64,000 bases of DNA from Comamonas kerstersii. GTDB taxonomy: Bacteria > Pseudomonadota > Gammaproteobacteria > Burkholderiales > Burkholderiaceae_C. The position numbers were made by a program, and so were the translations under genes. Of the stretch, positions 62,788-64,000 are shown one piece after another. The stretch lies in contig NZ_VZOT01000004.1 in the NCBI RefSeq assembly GCF_008801935.1, forward strand, positions 62,001 to 126,000, given 5' to 3'. Each line of letters opens with the position of its first letter. The first letter of the stretch is position 1. The notes below the pieces were generated by a model that made no database searches, was not told the origin of the DNA, and worked only from the letters and a program-made list of their open reading frames with translations.

Positions 62788-64000
62788 GCGGCGCTCACGG
62801 ATTCAGGGGCTGTGGGGGCGGGCATGCGTGCCAGGCGCTCCACGGCAGGAGGGTGGGAGTAGTAGTAACGCGCGTACACAGGGTCGGGGGTGAGGGTGGA
62901 GGCGTTGTCTTTATAGAGCTTGAGCAGGGCGCTGGCCAGTGCACTGCCTTGGGCTTGCTGCATGGCGTAGGCATCGGCCTCAAATTCATCGCGGCGCGAA
63001 AAATGCGCGGTCAGCGGCCCAGCCCAGAAAGTAAAGACGGGCATGGCCAGTGCAAACAGCAGCAGGGCCAGTGCATGGTCATGCGCAGGCAGGCCGAAGG
63101 CCATGGCAGGGCTGGGCAGAACGCCCAGGCCCGTAAAGAACCAGACCTGCTGCGACAGCCAGCCCAGCAGGGCAAAGCCAGACAGACTCAAGGCAAACAT
63201 GCCCAGCATGCGCTTGAGGATGTGCTTGTGCTTGAAGTGGCCCAGCTCGTGGGCGAGCACGGCCTCCACCTCGTCGGCATTGAGCTGCTTGAGCAAAGTG
63301 TCATAAAACACCACGCGCTTGGAGTTGCCAAAACCTGTGAAATAGGCATTGGCATGGGCCGAGCGGCGGCTGCCGTCCATGACGAACAGGCCCTTGGCCG
63401 CAAAGCCGCAGCGTTGCATCAGCTGTGTCACGCGAGATTTGAGGGATTCATCGGCCAGGGGCTCGAACTTGTTGAACAGCGGGGCGATGAAGCTGGGGAA
63501 AATCCACATCAGCAGCAGCTGAAAGCCCGTCCAGATGCACCAGGCCCACAGCCACCACAGGCTGCCAGTGGCTGCCATGAACCACAGAATCACCCATGCA
63601 ATAGGCAGGCCGATCACAGCGGCCAGCAGGCTGGACTTGAGCAGGTCGCCCAGCCAGATGCCGCGCGTGCTCTTGTTAAAGCCAAAGCGCGCTTCCAGCA
63701 CAAAGGTCTGGTAGTAGGAGAAAGGCAGGTCCAGCAGGCCGGAAATCAGTGCAAAGCAGCTCAGCAGCACCAGTTGCTGGAGCATGCCGGGTTCCATGGC
63801 CTGGAGCAGCAGTTCGTTGAGCAGGTTGAGGCCGCCCAGCAGCGTCCAGCCCAACAAGATCAGTGTGCCCCAGGCCATGTGGGCCAGGCCGAGCCGTGCC
63901 TTGGCCAGGGTGTAGTCTGCAGCTTTCTGATGGGACTGCAGGGAAATAAAGGGAGCGAAAACGGCCGGAACAGCATGGCGGTGCTGTGCCACATGGCGCA
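62784..64000 (-). CDS. M48 family (Ste24-type) membrane metallopeptidase, cut by right edge
   Basis: About 405 residues seen; the frame continues through RHVAQHR into the window edge, and the true N terminus lies outside. Ste24-like order: FAPFISLQSHQKAADYTLAK, several membrane helices, LFVMDGSRRSAHANAYFTG, the zinc motif HELGH (63237-63251) in VLAHELGHFKHKH, and a C-terminal DEFEADAYA carrying the third ligand. It is an integral zinc endopeptidase for membrane protein quality control. ATGA overlap with rsgA. Confidence 0.92.
   Translation of the reverse strand, partial: RHVAQHRHAVPAVFAPFISLQSHQKAADYTLAKARLGLAHMAWGTLILLGWTLLGGLNLLNELLLQAMEPGMLQQLVLLSCFALISGLLDLPFSYYQTFVLEARFGFNKSTRGIWLGDLLKSSLLAAVIGLPIAWVILWFMAATGSLWWLWAWCIWTGFQLLLMWIFPSFIAPLFNKFEPLADESLKSRVTQLMQRCGFAAKGLFVMDGSRRSAHANAYFTGFGNSKRVVFYDTLLKQLNADEVEAVLAHELGHFKHKHILKRMLGMFALSLSGFALLGWLSQQVWFFTGLGVLPSPAMAFGLPAHDHALALLLFALAMPVFTFWAGPLTAHFSRRDEFEADAYAMQQAQGSALASALLKLYKDNASTLTPDPVYARYYYSHPPAVERLARMPAPTAPESVSAA

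Overview
The window reads as a chromosomal segment of a betaproteobacterium of the family Comamonadaceae, most likely Comamonas or a close relative. The evidence is protein similarity recalled from the families, the rpsP-rimM-trmD-rplS and dusB-fis orders, a PyrX-type pseudo-dihydroorotase next to pyrB, Bug-type solute-binding proteins, and dispersed GCTAGCGCTTG-type intergenic repeats. No rRNA, tRNA, integrase, transposase or CRISPR array was seen.

Bases 1 to about 11,700 are an accessory region, mostly of unknown function. It has a left-edge helix-turn-helix protein divergent from a zinc-finger AAA+ ATPase. A long minus-strand set follows: GyrI-like protein, DUF5710 protein, SLOG/cpYpsA protein, lipoproteins, a GIY-YIG protein coupled to two unknown proteins, and a membrane protein. 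The right side has a small XRE regulator with C-box-like operators and a hipBA toxin-antitoxin operon. I see no restriction-modification genes. A decayed copy of a lipoprotein tail indicates past duplication or recombination.

From 11.7 kb the window is core genome. NAD: nrtR, nadC and a Bug solute-binding protein, with a shared candidate operator. Magnesium: a structured leader, a small MgtE_N-like protein, mgtA and mgtC, then a two-component pair, a YqaA-type membrane protein and a degenerate M15-like exported protein. Next come dusB-fis, purH, a membrane-anchored cytochrome c, an amino acid permease, and hemL with thiD.

30.3-40.0 kb is the pilGHIJ-chpA chemosensory cluster for type IV pili. 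40.2-45.8 kb is a tightly overlapping pyrimidine cluster (yqgE-ruvX-pyrR-pyrB-pyrX) followed by an acyltransferase, a DUF423 protein and an ArsC-like protein. 45.8-47.2 kb holds an FMN riboswitch controlling a RibH2-type lumazine synthase, then rpmB-rpmG. 47.4-54.8 kb holds trxB, ftsK-lolA, a BrnQ transporter and rarA. A five-repeat Pho box precedes a PhoU-like/Pit phosphate operon at 55-57 kb. The window ends with a GNAT gene, rpsP-rimM-trmD-rplS, a CoA-pyrophosphatase-type Nudix gene, a CobD/AmpE-like gene, rsgA and an M48 peptidase cut by the right edge.
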